This document shows, piece after piece, positions 1 through 5,983 of a DNA stretch of 5,983 bases; within the stretch, counting starts at the first letter, position 1, and each line of letters begins with the position of its first letter. The notes beneath the pieces are model-generated. The model made no database searches. It was not told the DNA's origin and saw nothing but the letters and a program-made list of their open reading frames with translations. Origin of the DNA: Candidatus Delongbacteria bacterium. Lineage in GTDB: Bacteria > UBA4055. The stretch covers positions 1 to 5,983 of the forward strand of contig WTAK01000332.1 in assembly GCA_013139625.1 (NCBI GenBank). Reading direction: 5' to 3'. The translations under genes and the position numbers were made by a program.

Positions 1-1
1 T

Positions 2-2848
2 GTGATAACAAAGCTATATAATTTCTATCCTGATTATAAGATACATGTAATAATAAATGATTATGACGACATGGCAAATGGTGGAGCATACTATTATAAT
101 GACAAAATGTCTCTATGGGCTCCTGCTTTTGACACCGTGCTCAGAGGAGATCATTTTTGGTTTACAAACCTATTTACACATGAATTTACACATATGATAC
201 AGCTGCAAGTACCCAGAAAAACTTCAAAGATGTTCCCTGGCATATATCTTCAATGGACAGGCTATGAGGATGAAAAAAGGGAAGATGTGTTGACTGGTTT
301 TCCGAATGTTCTTTCATCTGCAAATATACCTATGAATATTATACCGCCTTGGTTCGCTGAAGGAGTTGCACAGAATCAGGACTTAGATACATTGCATTAT
401 GATTTCTGGGATGCGAACAGAGATATGGTCTTAAGAGAGCGTATCTTGGAAGGGAAGCATTTAAAATATGCTCAACTTGGAGATTTTTACAATAGAAGTT
501 CTCATGAGGCTGAAAGTATTTATAACACAGGCTTTGCGTTTGTAAAATATATGTTCAAAGAATATGGTAAAGATGTACCGTATAAGATCTCAGTAGAAAT
601 GGGTAAATTTTTCTCATTTTCTTTTGAAGAAGCAATAAAAAAAGTAACAGGGAAAAGAGGAGATGAACTTTACTCCGATTGGATAAATAGTGTTAAAGAT
701 GAATACAAAGAAAAGATAAAGAATGTTGAAGCTAACCTTGTTACAGGTAAAGATATATCTGACTCTGCTTTTGTAAACTCACATCCTAAATTTTCACCTG
801 ATGGGAAATATTTAGCTTTCTTATCTACAAAAGTAGGTGGAGAGCCATCATTCTATCGTAGAGATATTCATATTAAGGACTTGGCGACAGATTCAATTAA
901 ATTTACAGTTCCGGCAGTAATATTTTCATCATACTCATGGTCGCCTGATAGCAAATCTATATATTTCTCAAGAAATGACAAACACAGTATCTATGGTAAT
1001 AATTACTTGGACATATTCCACTTTGACATCAAAGAGGAAGAAGAAGAAAAGATAACTCACGGGATGAGAGCAGCAAACCCTGAAGTATCTCCTGATGGCA
1101 AAAAGATAGCTTTTGTATCTACACATGACGGAACAAGAAATCTTTTTATCTATGATATCAAAAAAGATGTTGCAGTAAACCTTACAAAGAAAGATGATGG
1201 AACTCAATACTTCTTACCTAGATGGAATAAAGATGGATCTAAGATACTAATAGACAGATCACATATAGAATTTGGAAAAGATATCGTAGAAGTTGATACA
1301 ACAGGCAATGTTACAACAATAATTTCGACAAAATATGATGATCGGGATCCGATTTATTCTCTTGATGGGAACTTAATTTATTATTCAAGTGACAGAACAG
1401 GCATATTTAATATTTATAGAAGAAATTTATTTACAAATGAAGATGAATTGATCACAAATGTAAGGGGTGGAGCGTTCTATCCTGAACTGCAGAATGATAC
1501 ACTTGTTTATGTTAGCTACAATGGTATAAAGACGAATATTTATTCGCTGCAAGGTTTACAGCCAATAGAAAAATCAAAAGCAAAATATATAGATTATCAA
1601 GTTCATGATAATAATTTCTTAACATTCGAAGCTATTGATTATTTAAAGGATTCAAGAAGATATGCTAATGATTTTCAAAGCATAATGATCGTTCCAAGAT
1701 TAGCTTTCGACAATTATAATTTCAAACCGGGTATTTATTTTTTCTTGAGTGATTATCTGGATAAAGTATCCTTGTTCGGTGGTTATAACAGAGGTTTGAA
1801 TGGTGATTCTGATCTGTTCGCTATGACTGAGTTTAAGTTCTTATTGCCTACTATTTACGCAATGGGATTTAATATGGTAAGGAATGATGAAAATACTTTC
1901 ATAAACGAAAGAGTAATTTTAGTTGTTGATAGTTTGCCTGATGGTACTGATGTGCCAATCTATGAAGTAAATGACATAGACTTTACTTACGATATAATGG
2001 AACTGAATTTTGGAATAAAGGTACCATTTACTCTAAAGCCTAAGGTATTTGGTTATGCTCTCGGTGAATTAGATGCGGAAGCTTTTTTTGCGTATGTAAG
2101 AAGTGATGCGAGTGCTGATTATGGTGATTTCATTCTAAAGTACACATACTTCAAAGAAAAAAGCTATAATGTGAAATTAAATCTTTACAGCAATAAATTC
2201 AGGTTCAATCACTACATAAACAGAACATACGGTAGAGATATCACATTTACATATTCAAGGCATATAACTGATTTTATAACAGGATTTTCTCTAAACTCAG
2301 ATTATGGAACGCTACAGGAAGATTATAAAAAGTATAACTATAACCAATATGATCTTGATGTAAAAGAATATTTCAAGTTACCTTTAGAGTCAGGATTAAC
2401 AGTAAAAATGAAACTTTCATATTTAGATGATGAAAATATAGATTCATTTTATTATAATTACATCGGTGGCTTGATCGGATTGCAGGGATATTCTTTCTAT
2501 AGCTTAGGAGGAACAAAGACAGCTTATGCATCTACCATGTTAAGATTCCCGATAATTCAGAGAACGGATAAATTATTCGGTGTATATAATTTCAAAAATC
2601 TATATGGTGGAATCTTCTTTGGGGCAGGAACTGCATGGACAAAAGAAACCATGTCAGATTCTTTCAGTGATCTTAAAAAAAGTGTTGGAGTTAATCTAAG
2701 ATTATTTGGTACATTGTTCTATGGTTTCCCTCTTTCAGTTGAATATACTGCCGCTTATGGATTGGATGAATTTGAAAATGGGGATGTTACTTACGGGAAG
2801 GAAGTAAGAAGTTATTTAACGGTACTGTTCGATTTTATTGACTTTTAA
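2..2848 (+). CDS. Metallopeptidase / TolB-like propeller / Omp85-like barrel fusion protein (5' partial)
   Basis: This is a large envelope protein with three visible parts; residues are numbered from the first complete codon. Residues 1-240 look like a gluzincin-type peptidase (peptidase MA-like): HEFTH at 60-64 and WFAEG with Glu120 supply the expected zinc ligands and catalytic Glu, followed by a helical tail ending in a DxW...Y pattern. Residues 250-520 hold repeated S-P-D-G-type motifs at about 265, 314, 363, 409 and 453 plus a weaker sixth unit near 492-516, as in TolB/PD40 six-bladed propellers. Residues 550-948 alternate polar and hydrophobic residues, contain GG...LQGY...LRFP (822-850) and GxFFGAGTAW (about 870-879), and end in Phe, as in Omp85-type outer-membrane barrels. 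No signal peptide is present and the peptidase domain begins abruptly, so the GTG at base 2 is probably an internal Val codon and the true start is upstream. Likely location is the outer membrane with peptidase and propeller in the periplasm; this topology and the substrate are inferred or unknown. Confidence 0.85.
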   Translation: MITKLYNFYPDYKIHVIINDYDDMANGGAYYYNDKMSLWAPAFDTVLRGDHFWFTNLFTHEFTHMIQLQVPRKTSKMFPGIYLQWTGYEDEKREDVLTGFPNVLSSANIPMNIIPPWFAEGVAQNQDLDTLHYDFWDANRDMVLRERILEGKHLKYAQLGDFYNRSSHEAESIYNTGFAFVKYMFKEYGKDVPYKISVEMGKFFSFSFEEAIKKVTGKRGDELYSDWINSVKDEYKEKIKNVEANLVTGKDISDSAFVNSHPKFSPDGKYLAFLSTKVGGEPSFYRRDIHIKDLATDSIKFTVPAVIFSSYSWSPDSKSIYFSRNDKHSIYGNNYLDIFHFDIKEEEEEKITHGMRAANPEVSPDGKKIAFVSTHDGTRNLFIYDIKKDVAVNLTKKDDGTQYFLPRWNKDGSKILIDRSHIEFGKDIVEVDTTGNVTTIISTKYDDRDPIYSLDGNLIYYSSDRTGIFNIYRRNLFTNEDELITNVRGGAFYPELQNDTLVYVSYNGIKTNIYSLQGLQPIEKSKAKYIDYQVHDNNFLTFEAIDYLKDSRRYANDFQSIMIVPRLAFDNYNFKPGIYFFLSDYLDKVSLFGGYNRGLNGDSDLFAMTEFKFLLPTIYAMGFNMVRNDENTFINERVILVVDSLPDGTDVPIYEVNDIDFTYDIMELNFGIKVPFTLKPKVFGYALGELDAEAFFAYVRSDASADYGDFILKYTYFKEKSYNVKLNLYSNKFRFNHYINRTYGRDITFTYSRHITDFITGFSLNSDYGTLQEDYKKYNYNQYDLDVKEYFKLPLESGLTVKMKLSYLDDENIDSFYYNYIGGLIGLQGYSFYSLGGTKTAYASTMLRFPIIQRTDKLFGVYNFKNLYGGIFFGAGTAWTKETMSDSFSDLKKSVGVNLRLFGTLFYGFPLSVEYTAAYGLDEFENGDVTYGKEVRSYLTVLFDFIDF

Positions 2849-2875
2849 ATATGGATAATTATAAATTAAAGATAC

Positions 2876-2881
2876 AGGTGA
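2876..2881 (+). promoter_or_regulatory. Shine-Dalgarno sequence that fixes the start of the following gene
   Basis: AGGTGA lies five bases before the ATG at 2887. An in-frame ATG at 2851 has no purine-rich site before it and would put a charged 12-residue extension ahead of a clear signal peptide. This site therefore supports starting the gene at 2887. Confidence 0.75.
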
Positions 2882-2886
2882 AAATT

Positions 2887-4002
2887 ATGAAATATAAGAG
2901 AATATTAATAGTAATAATGATACTTGGATTCACGATCTCGATGTTCAGTCAAACTATAAATTATAGCGGTATTTCAGATATCATGTTAGCACAGAATGAT
3001 GATACTACTGAGACGGAAGTATCTACTCCAAGGATAAAGAGTAAAAAGAAAGCTGAGTATAAAGATAATATGAGCCCAATGATAGCTTCAGGACTTTCAC
3101 TTTTATTACCGGGTGCAGGTGAATTCTATGGTAAAGATTATATAAGATCCGGTATCTTTTTAGGTATTGAAGCAATTGCAGTATCAGTATGGTATACTTA
3201 TGACTCAAAAGGAGATGATTTCACTTCTGAATTTGAAACATTCGCAGATAATAATTTTAGCGAAGACCGATATTACGGTGGGTTGATGGGAATGTCGCAG
3301 AATTTCTTAGATTATCTAAATGACTCTGATTGGATAGATGCATCAGAAATTTGGAGTTTAGATTATTTTAGCAACAGAGATAATTGGACTTGGGAAGAAC
3401 AAGATTCTTTATGTATCGTTGATATGCTTGAGTTATCATTTAGAAGTGATGATACAGAAACTCCTGAGTTTGAAGGTTTTAACGGTGTAAATATTAATTT
3501 ATATAATCTTGATAATGCTTCTAAGCAATTCACACACAATCTACCGGCAAGAAAAACACAGCAGTATTATGAAATGGTTGGTAAATACCACCAATTTGCA
3601 TGTGGATGGAGTGATTTTGAAGGATACAAAAGGGATGCTGAGGGTGATATTATTTATGCAGTAGACTATGCTGCTAATGGAATTGATACTTTAGCTGTAA
3701 GACCAGAATTGATTGAAGAGGGAACAACAGATAGTTTCAATTATAGCGAAGATGGCGGTTATGATTCTGCTGAACATGTTGATTTTTACGAGGAGCTTAG
3801 ATACGATGCGAATATGGCTTATGAAACAGGACAAAATTGGTTGATGATAACACTGCTTAATCATGTAGCTTCTGCATTTGATGCTGCTTATGTTATAAAA
3901 TCAAAGTATTCAATAGAAACAAAATTAAGAATAGAAAATAACGATAAAGCGGATATTCTTGGGCTTGATAATTATAAGTTAACTTATTCAGTTAACTGGT
4001 AA
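2887..4002 (+). CDS. Exported protein of unknown function, long paralogue (DUF5683-like motif)
   Basis: I do not recognise a characterised function. The 371-residue product starts with a signal peptide (Lys/Arg-rich start, hydrophobic core to about residue 20, possible cleavage near Ser21-Gln22). A charged linker follows. Residues 63-105 hold a hydrophobic segment with PGAGEFYGK at 75-83, then FLGIEAIAVSVWYTY, resembling the small membrane-associated region of DUF5683-type proteins. Residues 106-300 are rich in Asp, Glu, Tyr and Trp, suggesting a soluble periplasmic domain. Residues 301-335 (YEELR ... LNHVASAFDAAY) match the next gene without gaps, so the two are paralogues; the C-terminus ends in an amphipathic stretch closing with Trp. 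The start at 2887 is chosen over 2851 because of the AGGTGA site and the signal peptide. It lies 38 bases after the large envelope gene and probably shares its transcript. An envelope location is well supported; an outer-membrane role is inferred only from context. Confidence 0.8.
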   Translation: MKYKRILIVIMILGFTISMFSQTINYSGISDIMLAQNDDTTETEVSTPRIKSKKKAEYKDNMSPMIASGLSLLLPGAGEFYGKDYIRSGIFLGIEAIAVSVWYTYDSKGDDFTSEFETFADNNFSEDRYYGGLMGMSQNFLDYLNDSDWIDASEIWSLDYFSNRDNWTWEEQDSLCIVDMLELSFRSDDTETPEFEGFNGVNINLYNLDNASKQFTHNLPARKTQQYYEMVGKYHQFACGWSDFEGYKRDAEGDIIYAVDYAANGIDTLAVRPELIEEGTTDSFNYSEDGGYDSAEHVDFYEELRYDANMAYETGQNWLMITLLNHVASAFDAAYVIKSKYSIETKLRIENNDKADILGLDNYKLTYSVNW

Positions 4003-4006
4003 AAAA

Positions 4007-4031
4007 GATACTGAATCAAGTTCAGCATGAC
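4007..4031. repeat. Degenerate intergenic palindromic repeat (CTGAA-TCAAG-TTCAG hairpin)
   Basis: The gap between the two paralogues holds CTGAA (4011-4015) and TTCAG (4021-4025) as a perfect 5-bp stem around the loop TCAAG, with partial pairing further out. The 25-base unit closely resembles the widespread intergenic element with consensus like GATCCTGAAACAAGTTCAGGATGAC, recalled from general knowledge rather than a search, with several substitutions here. It begins four bases after the stop codon and ends one base before the AAGGA ribosome binding site of the next gene. It is too weak a hairpin, and lacks the T-run, to be a terminator. Confidence 0.55.
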
Positions 4032-4040
4032 AAGGAAAGT

Positions 4041-4757
4041 ATGAAATTTAAATTTGTACATATCATATCACTAATTTTACTATTATCATTTGCGAATATT
4101 CTTGTTGCGGAAGATATAGTGCCATTTAACAATCTTGATCAATTCAGTAAGGACATGTCTTTTATCAGAGATCGTTACGGAAAAGATAAAAAAGATGCAA
4201 AGAAGAGAGGCGATGGATTTAAGTATTTTATGCGTTCTTTTTTGGTGCCGGGTTGGGGTGAATATAAATTAGGTAGAAAAAAAGAAGCTGCTGCTTTCTT
4301 TATTACCGAAGTAAGTTTAATAGCAGTTGCAGCAGGATTTAAATACTATTCAGGTATCAGAGAAGATGATTACAAAGAGCTTGCAGTATTACAGGCAGGT
4401 ATAAATCCATCCGGTAAAGATGATAGGTATTGGATAGATATTGCAAATTATGATAATGTTGAAGATTATAATGCTCAGAGAAACATCAACAGAGATTATG
4501 AGAATAGATATGATGATCCTTCGGATTTCTGGGATTGGTCATCAACAAGTACAAGAAAAGATTATGATGATATCAGAATATCTTCAGAAGACGGCAATAC
4601 AAGGTTTTATTATACAATTGGAGCAATAGTACTAAATCACTTCGTTAGTGCTATAAATGCCTCATATAAAGTACCTGTCATACAGACAGAGATAATTCAA
4701 TCTCTGGATACTTCCGGTGATATTCAAAATAAGTTGCAGTTAACTTATAAATTTTAA
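4041..4757 (+). CDS. Exported protein of unknown function, short paralogue (DUF5683-like motif)
   Basis: The function is not recognised. The 238-residue product has a clear signal peptide with a hydrophobic core at 5-22 and a likely cleavage after Ala23 (LVA|ED). A basic, lysine-rich stretch at 48-61 precedes PGWGEYKLGR at 70-79 and the hydrophobic segment FFITEVSLIAVAAGFKYY, paralleling the PGAGEFYGK region of the upstream gene. Residues 120-175 are rich in Asp, Tyr, Asn and Trp. Residues 175-209 (YDDIR ... LNHFVSAINASY) align with the upstream paralogue with identical spacing. Both proteins end in a similar LTY-containing tail with a final aromatic residue. AAGGA at 4032-4036 lies four bases before the ATG, supporting this start. 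The gene is about 120 residues shorter than its neighbour in the middle region, so it may represent the minimal form of the family. A periplasmic or outer-membrane-associated location is likely; the partner and role are unknown. Confidence 0.82.
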   Translation: MKFKFVHIISLILLLSFANILVAEDIVPFNNLDQFSKDMSFIRDRYGKDKKDAKKRGDGFKYFMRSFLVPGWGEYKLGRKKEAAAFFITEVSLIAVAAGFKYYSGIREDDYKELAVLQAGINPSGKDDRYWIDIANYDNVEDYNAQRNINRDYENRYDDPSDFWDWSSTSTRKDYDDIRISSEDGNTRFYYTIGAIVLNHFVSAINASYKVPVIQTEIIQSLDTSGDIQNKLQLTYKF

Positions 4758-4784
4758 TAGAATTTTTTAATCATTGGAAAGATA

Positions 4785-5456
4785 ATGGACCCAAGTATAG
4801 TAATAATGATAATCGTACTGCTTTTTTCGGTAGTATTTCACGAAGTATCTCATGGTATGGCAGCATTGTATTTAGGTGATCCTACTGCAAAGAGAATGGG
4901 AAGACTTACTTTAAACCCGATATCTCATATTGATCCAATGATGACAGTGATGCTTCCGTTGATGCTGTGGATGTTCACAGGAATGGCATTTGGAGGGGCA
5001 AAGCCAGTACCGGTAAATCCTTTCAATTTCAAGAATCCTAAGAGAGATATGGCTATTACAGCAGCAGCAGGACCTTTGTCGAATCTCTTGTTGATAATTG
5101 TTTCGATCATACTATATAAGGTTTTGGTAGTAGTAAGTATCTTGCCGCAAATGGAATCTTTTTACAGGATCAATGCAGGAGAATTAAATTTTGTTGAAAA
5201 TTTTTTCTTTTATGCAGTTTTGATCAATGTCATACTGATGATATTTAATTTATTCCCAATTCCGCCGCTTGACGGATCAAAGATACTAATGGGTTTTTTA
5301 AACCATGAACAAGCCGATAAATTTGAATCGATGAGTCGTTATGGTATTGCAATTCTTATAGGCTTATTATTGATCGGGAATATTTTTCATTTTTCAATAT
5401 TCGGTACTATCATTACTCCGGTTCTTAATTTTTTCTTAAAAATATTATTTTTATAG
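4785..5456 (+). CDS. Site-2 protease family protein (peptidase M50)
   Basis: This is an integral inner-membrane zinc metalloprotease of 223 residues. HEVSH at 19-23 sits in the first membrane helix and supplies two His ligands and the catalytic Glu20. NLFPIPPLDG at 155-164 carries the third ligand Asp163. The family motif AAAGPLSNLL is at 93-102, and a GGAKPVPVNP segment at 70-79 is typical of the compact M50 subgroup without PDZ or CBS domains. About five to six hydrophobic segments are visible (roughly 4-29, 50-70, 88-120, 137-160, 186-222). The length is normal for this subgroup and all catalytic residues are present, so it is probably active. Family members cut membrane-embedded substrates such as anti-sigma factors or signal-peptide remnants; the substrate here cannot be read from sequence. 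It follows the short paralogue by 27 bases with GGAAAG at 4776-4781 before the ATG, and precedes the TatD gene by 13 bases. Confidence 0.93.
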   Translation: MDPSIVIMIIVLLFSVVFHEVSHGMAALYLGDPTAKRMGRLTLNPISHIDPMMTVMLPLMLWMFTGMAFGGAKPVPVNPFNFKNPKRDMAITAAAGPLSNLLLIIVSIILYKVLVVVSILPQMESFYRINAGELNFVENFFFYAVLINVILMIFNLFPIPPLDGSKILMGFLNHEQADKFESMSRYGIAILIGLLLIGNIFHFSIFGTIITPVLNFFLKILFL

Positions 5457-5457
5457 C

Positions 5458-5463
5458 TGAGGT
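5458..5463 (+). promoter_or_regulatory. Shine-Dalgarno sequence supporting a TTG start
   Basis: TGAGGT just after the stop of the M50 gene places GAGG seven bases before TTG at 5470. There is no ATG or GTG at the expected start of the TatD-like protein, and an in-frame TGA at 5458-5460 blocks any earlier start. ATT at 5467 is a rarer alternative with only four bases of spacing. Confidence 0.65.
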
Positions 5464-5469
5464 CTAATT

Positions 5470-5983
5470 TTGTTCTTTGAATCACATGCACATTTATATT
5501 TTGAACATTATGATGAGGACAGAAACAAACTTATCAATGAACTTTTTTCTTCAGAGATAGAAGGTATCATAAGTGTCGGTGTAGACATTGAGACATCTTA
5601 TCAGTCGATCAAGTTAGCTGAGAAGTACGAAAAAATTTATGCAGCTTGTGGTTTGCATCCGACAGATCTTAAAAGTAACTCAGATGATGAAATCAAAGAA
5701 CTTAGAGAACTCTTAAAGCATGATAAAGTTGTTGCATTGGGAGAAACAGGATTGGATCTCTATTGGGACAAAGTACCCATTGAAACTCAGAGAAAATATT
5801 TCATTAAGCAACTTGAGATAGCATTAGAGGAAGATCTTCCGGTTATTATTCACAGTAGAGATGCTGAGCAGGAAACTCTGAAAGTTATCAATGAAGTATC
5901 TGATAAATACTCAGGTGTCTTTCATTGTTATGCAGGATCAACTGAAACGGCTTTGCAGCTGATAGAAAAAGGATTCTATATTT
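5470..5983 (+). CDS. TatD family metal-dependent hydrolase / DNase (3' partial)
   Basis: The window holds the first 171 residues of a protein family usually about 255-265 residues long; the gene runs off the right edge. Metal-binding and catalytic motifs appear in the correct order for the TatD TIM-barrel: SHAH (His6, His8), CGLHP (His63), GETGLD (Glu92), VIIHSRD (His128) and FHCYAG (His152). The later conserved Asp lies beyond the window. TatD proteins are cytoplasmic, two-metal phosphoesterases, with 3'-5' exonuclease activity reported for some and D-aminoacyl-tRNA or other hydrolase roles suggested for others. The exact substrate is not readable here. The start is taken as TTG at 5470, because family members start with a few residues before D/E-S-H-A-H, a GAGG site is well placed, and an in-frame stop lies just upstream. 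It is 13 bases from the M50 gene, so translation is probably coupled on one transcript. Confidence 0.93.
   Translation, partial: MFFESHAHLYFEHYDEDRNKLINELFSSEIEGIISVGVDIETSYQSIKLAEKYEKIYAACGLHPTDLKSNSDDEIKELRELLKHDKVVALGETGLDLYWDKVPIETQRKYFIKQLEIALEEDLPVIIHSRDAEQETLKVINEVSDKYSGVFHCYAGSTETALQLIEKGFYI

Noticed and set aside
2..4. GTG at base 2 as the true start of the large envelope gene
   Set aside because: No signal peptide or ribosome binding site can be seen, and the peptidase domain would lack its N-terminal part. It is better read as an internal codon of a gene cut by the window edge.
968..1207. Open frame on the minus strand opposite the propeller region
   Set aside because: It lies wholly inside a well-supported gene, its translation is Cys/Phe-rich without a recognisable motif, and no ribosome binding site argues for it.
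2851..2886. ATG at 2851 as the start of the long paralogue
   Set aside because: It lies two bases after the previous stop with no Shine-Dalgarno sequence, and would bury the signal peptide behind a charged extension. ATG 2887 has AGGTGA at good spacing.
3023..3208. Open frame on the minus strand opposite the long paralogue
   Set aside because: It is short, lies wholly inside a supported gene and shows no motif; AT-rich coding DNA yields such frames by chance.
4007..4031. Rho-independent terminator between the paralogues
   Set aside because: The stem is only 5 bp with low GC content, and no T-run follows it.
4441..4629. Alternative + frame inside the short paralogue
   Set aside because: The Met/Ile-rich translation is what GAT/AAT-rich codons give in a shifted frame, and it overlaps a gene supported by paralogy.
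4758..4784. Terminator or promoter in the gap before the M50 gene
   Set aside because: The T-rich run has no preceding hairpin, and the 27-base gap is too short for a convincing separate promoter.
4925..5110. Open frame on the minus strand opposite the M50 gene
   Set aside because: The + strand here encodes conserved M50 motifs (GGAKPVPVNP, AAAGPLSNLL), which fully explain the sequence.

Overview
This is an AT-rich stretch in which all genes run on the + strand and are closely spaced. It most likely comes from a Gram-negative bacterium of the broad FCB group (Bacteroidetes/Chlorobi relatives such as Cloacimonadota, Delongbacteria or Marinimicrobia). That placement is an inference. It rests on the AT-rich coding style, an outer-membrane beta-barrel fused to a TolB-like propeller, small exported proteins with a PGxGE(F/Y) motif reminiscent of DUF5683, and a short intergenic palindrome of a kind common in such genomes. 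No rRNA or other phylogenetic marker is present.

Layout: (1) 2-2848, the 3' part of a very large envelope protein that joins a zinc-metallopeptidase domain (HEFTH plus WFAEG), a six-bladed TolB/PD40-type propeller and a C-terminal barrel resembling Omp85/BamA; its true start lies upstream of the window. (2) 2887-4002, an exported protein of unknown function. (3) 4041-4757, a shorter, divergent paralogue of the same protein. (4) 4785-5456, a compact M50 site-2 protease. (5) 5470 to the window end, the first two thirds of a TatD-family metal-dependent hydrolase that starts with TTG. The gaps between genes are 38, 38, 27 and 13 bases, each next gene has a plausible Shine-Dalgarno sequence, and no terminator hairpin is visible. 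The run therefore looks like one transcription unit, with no promoter recognisable inside the window. No stretch of 300 bases lacks a gene.

How the genes fit together: the first three encode envelope proteins (one outer-membrane protein and two with signal peptides) and could form an outer-membrane module whose function is undescribed as far as I can tell. The M50 protease is an inner-membrane enzyme that could belong to an envelope-related pathway. TatD is a conserved housekeeping nuclease/deoxyesterase and may simply share the transcript. The least ordinary features are the three-part architecture of the first gene, the tandem pair of paralogues differing by an insertion of about 120 residues, and a degenerate palindromic repeat placed directly before the ribosome binding site of the second paralogue.
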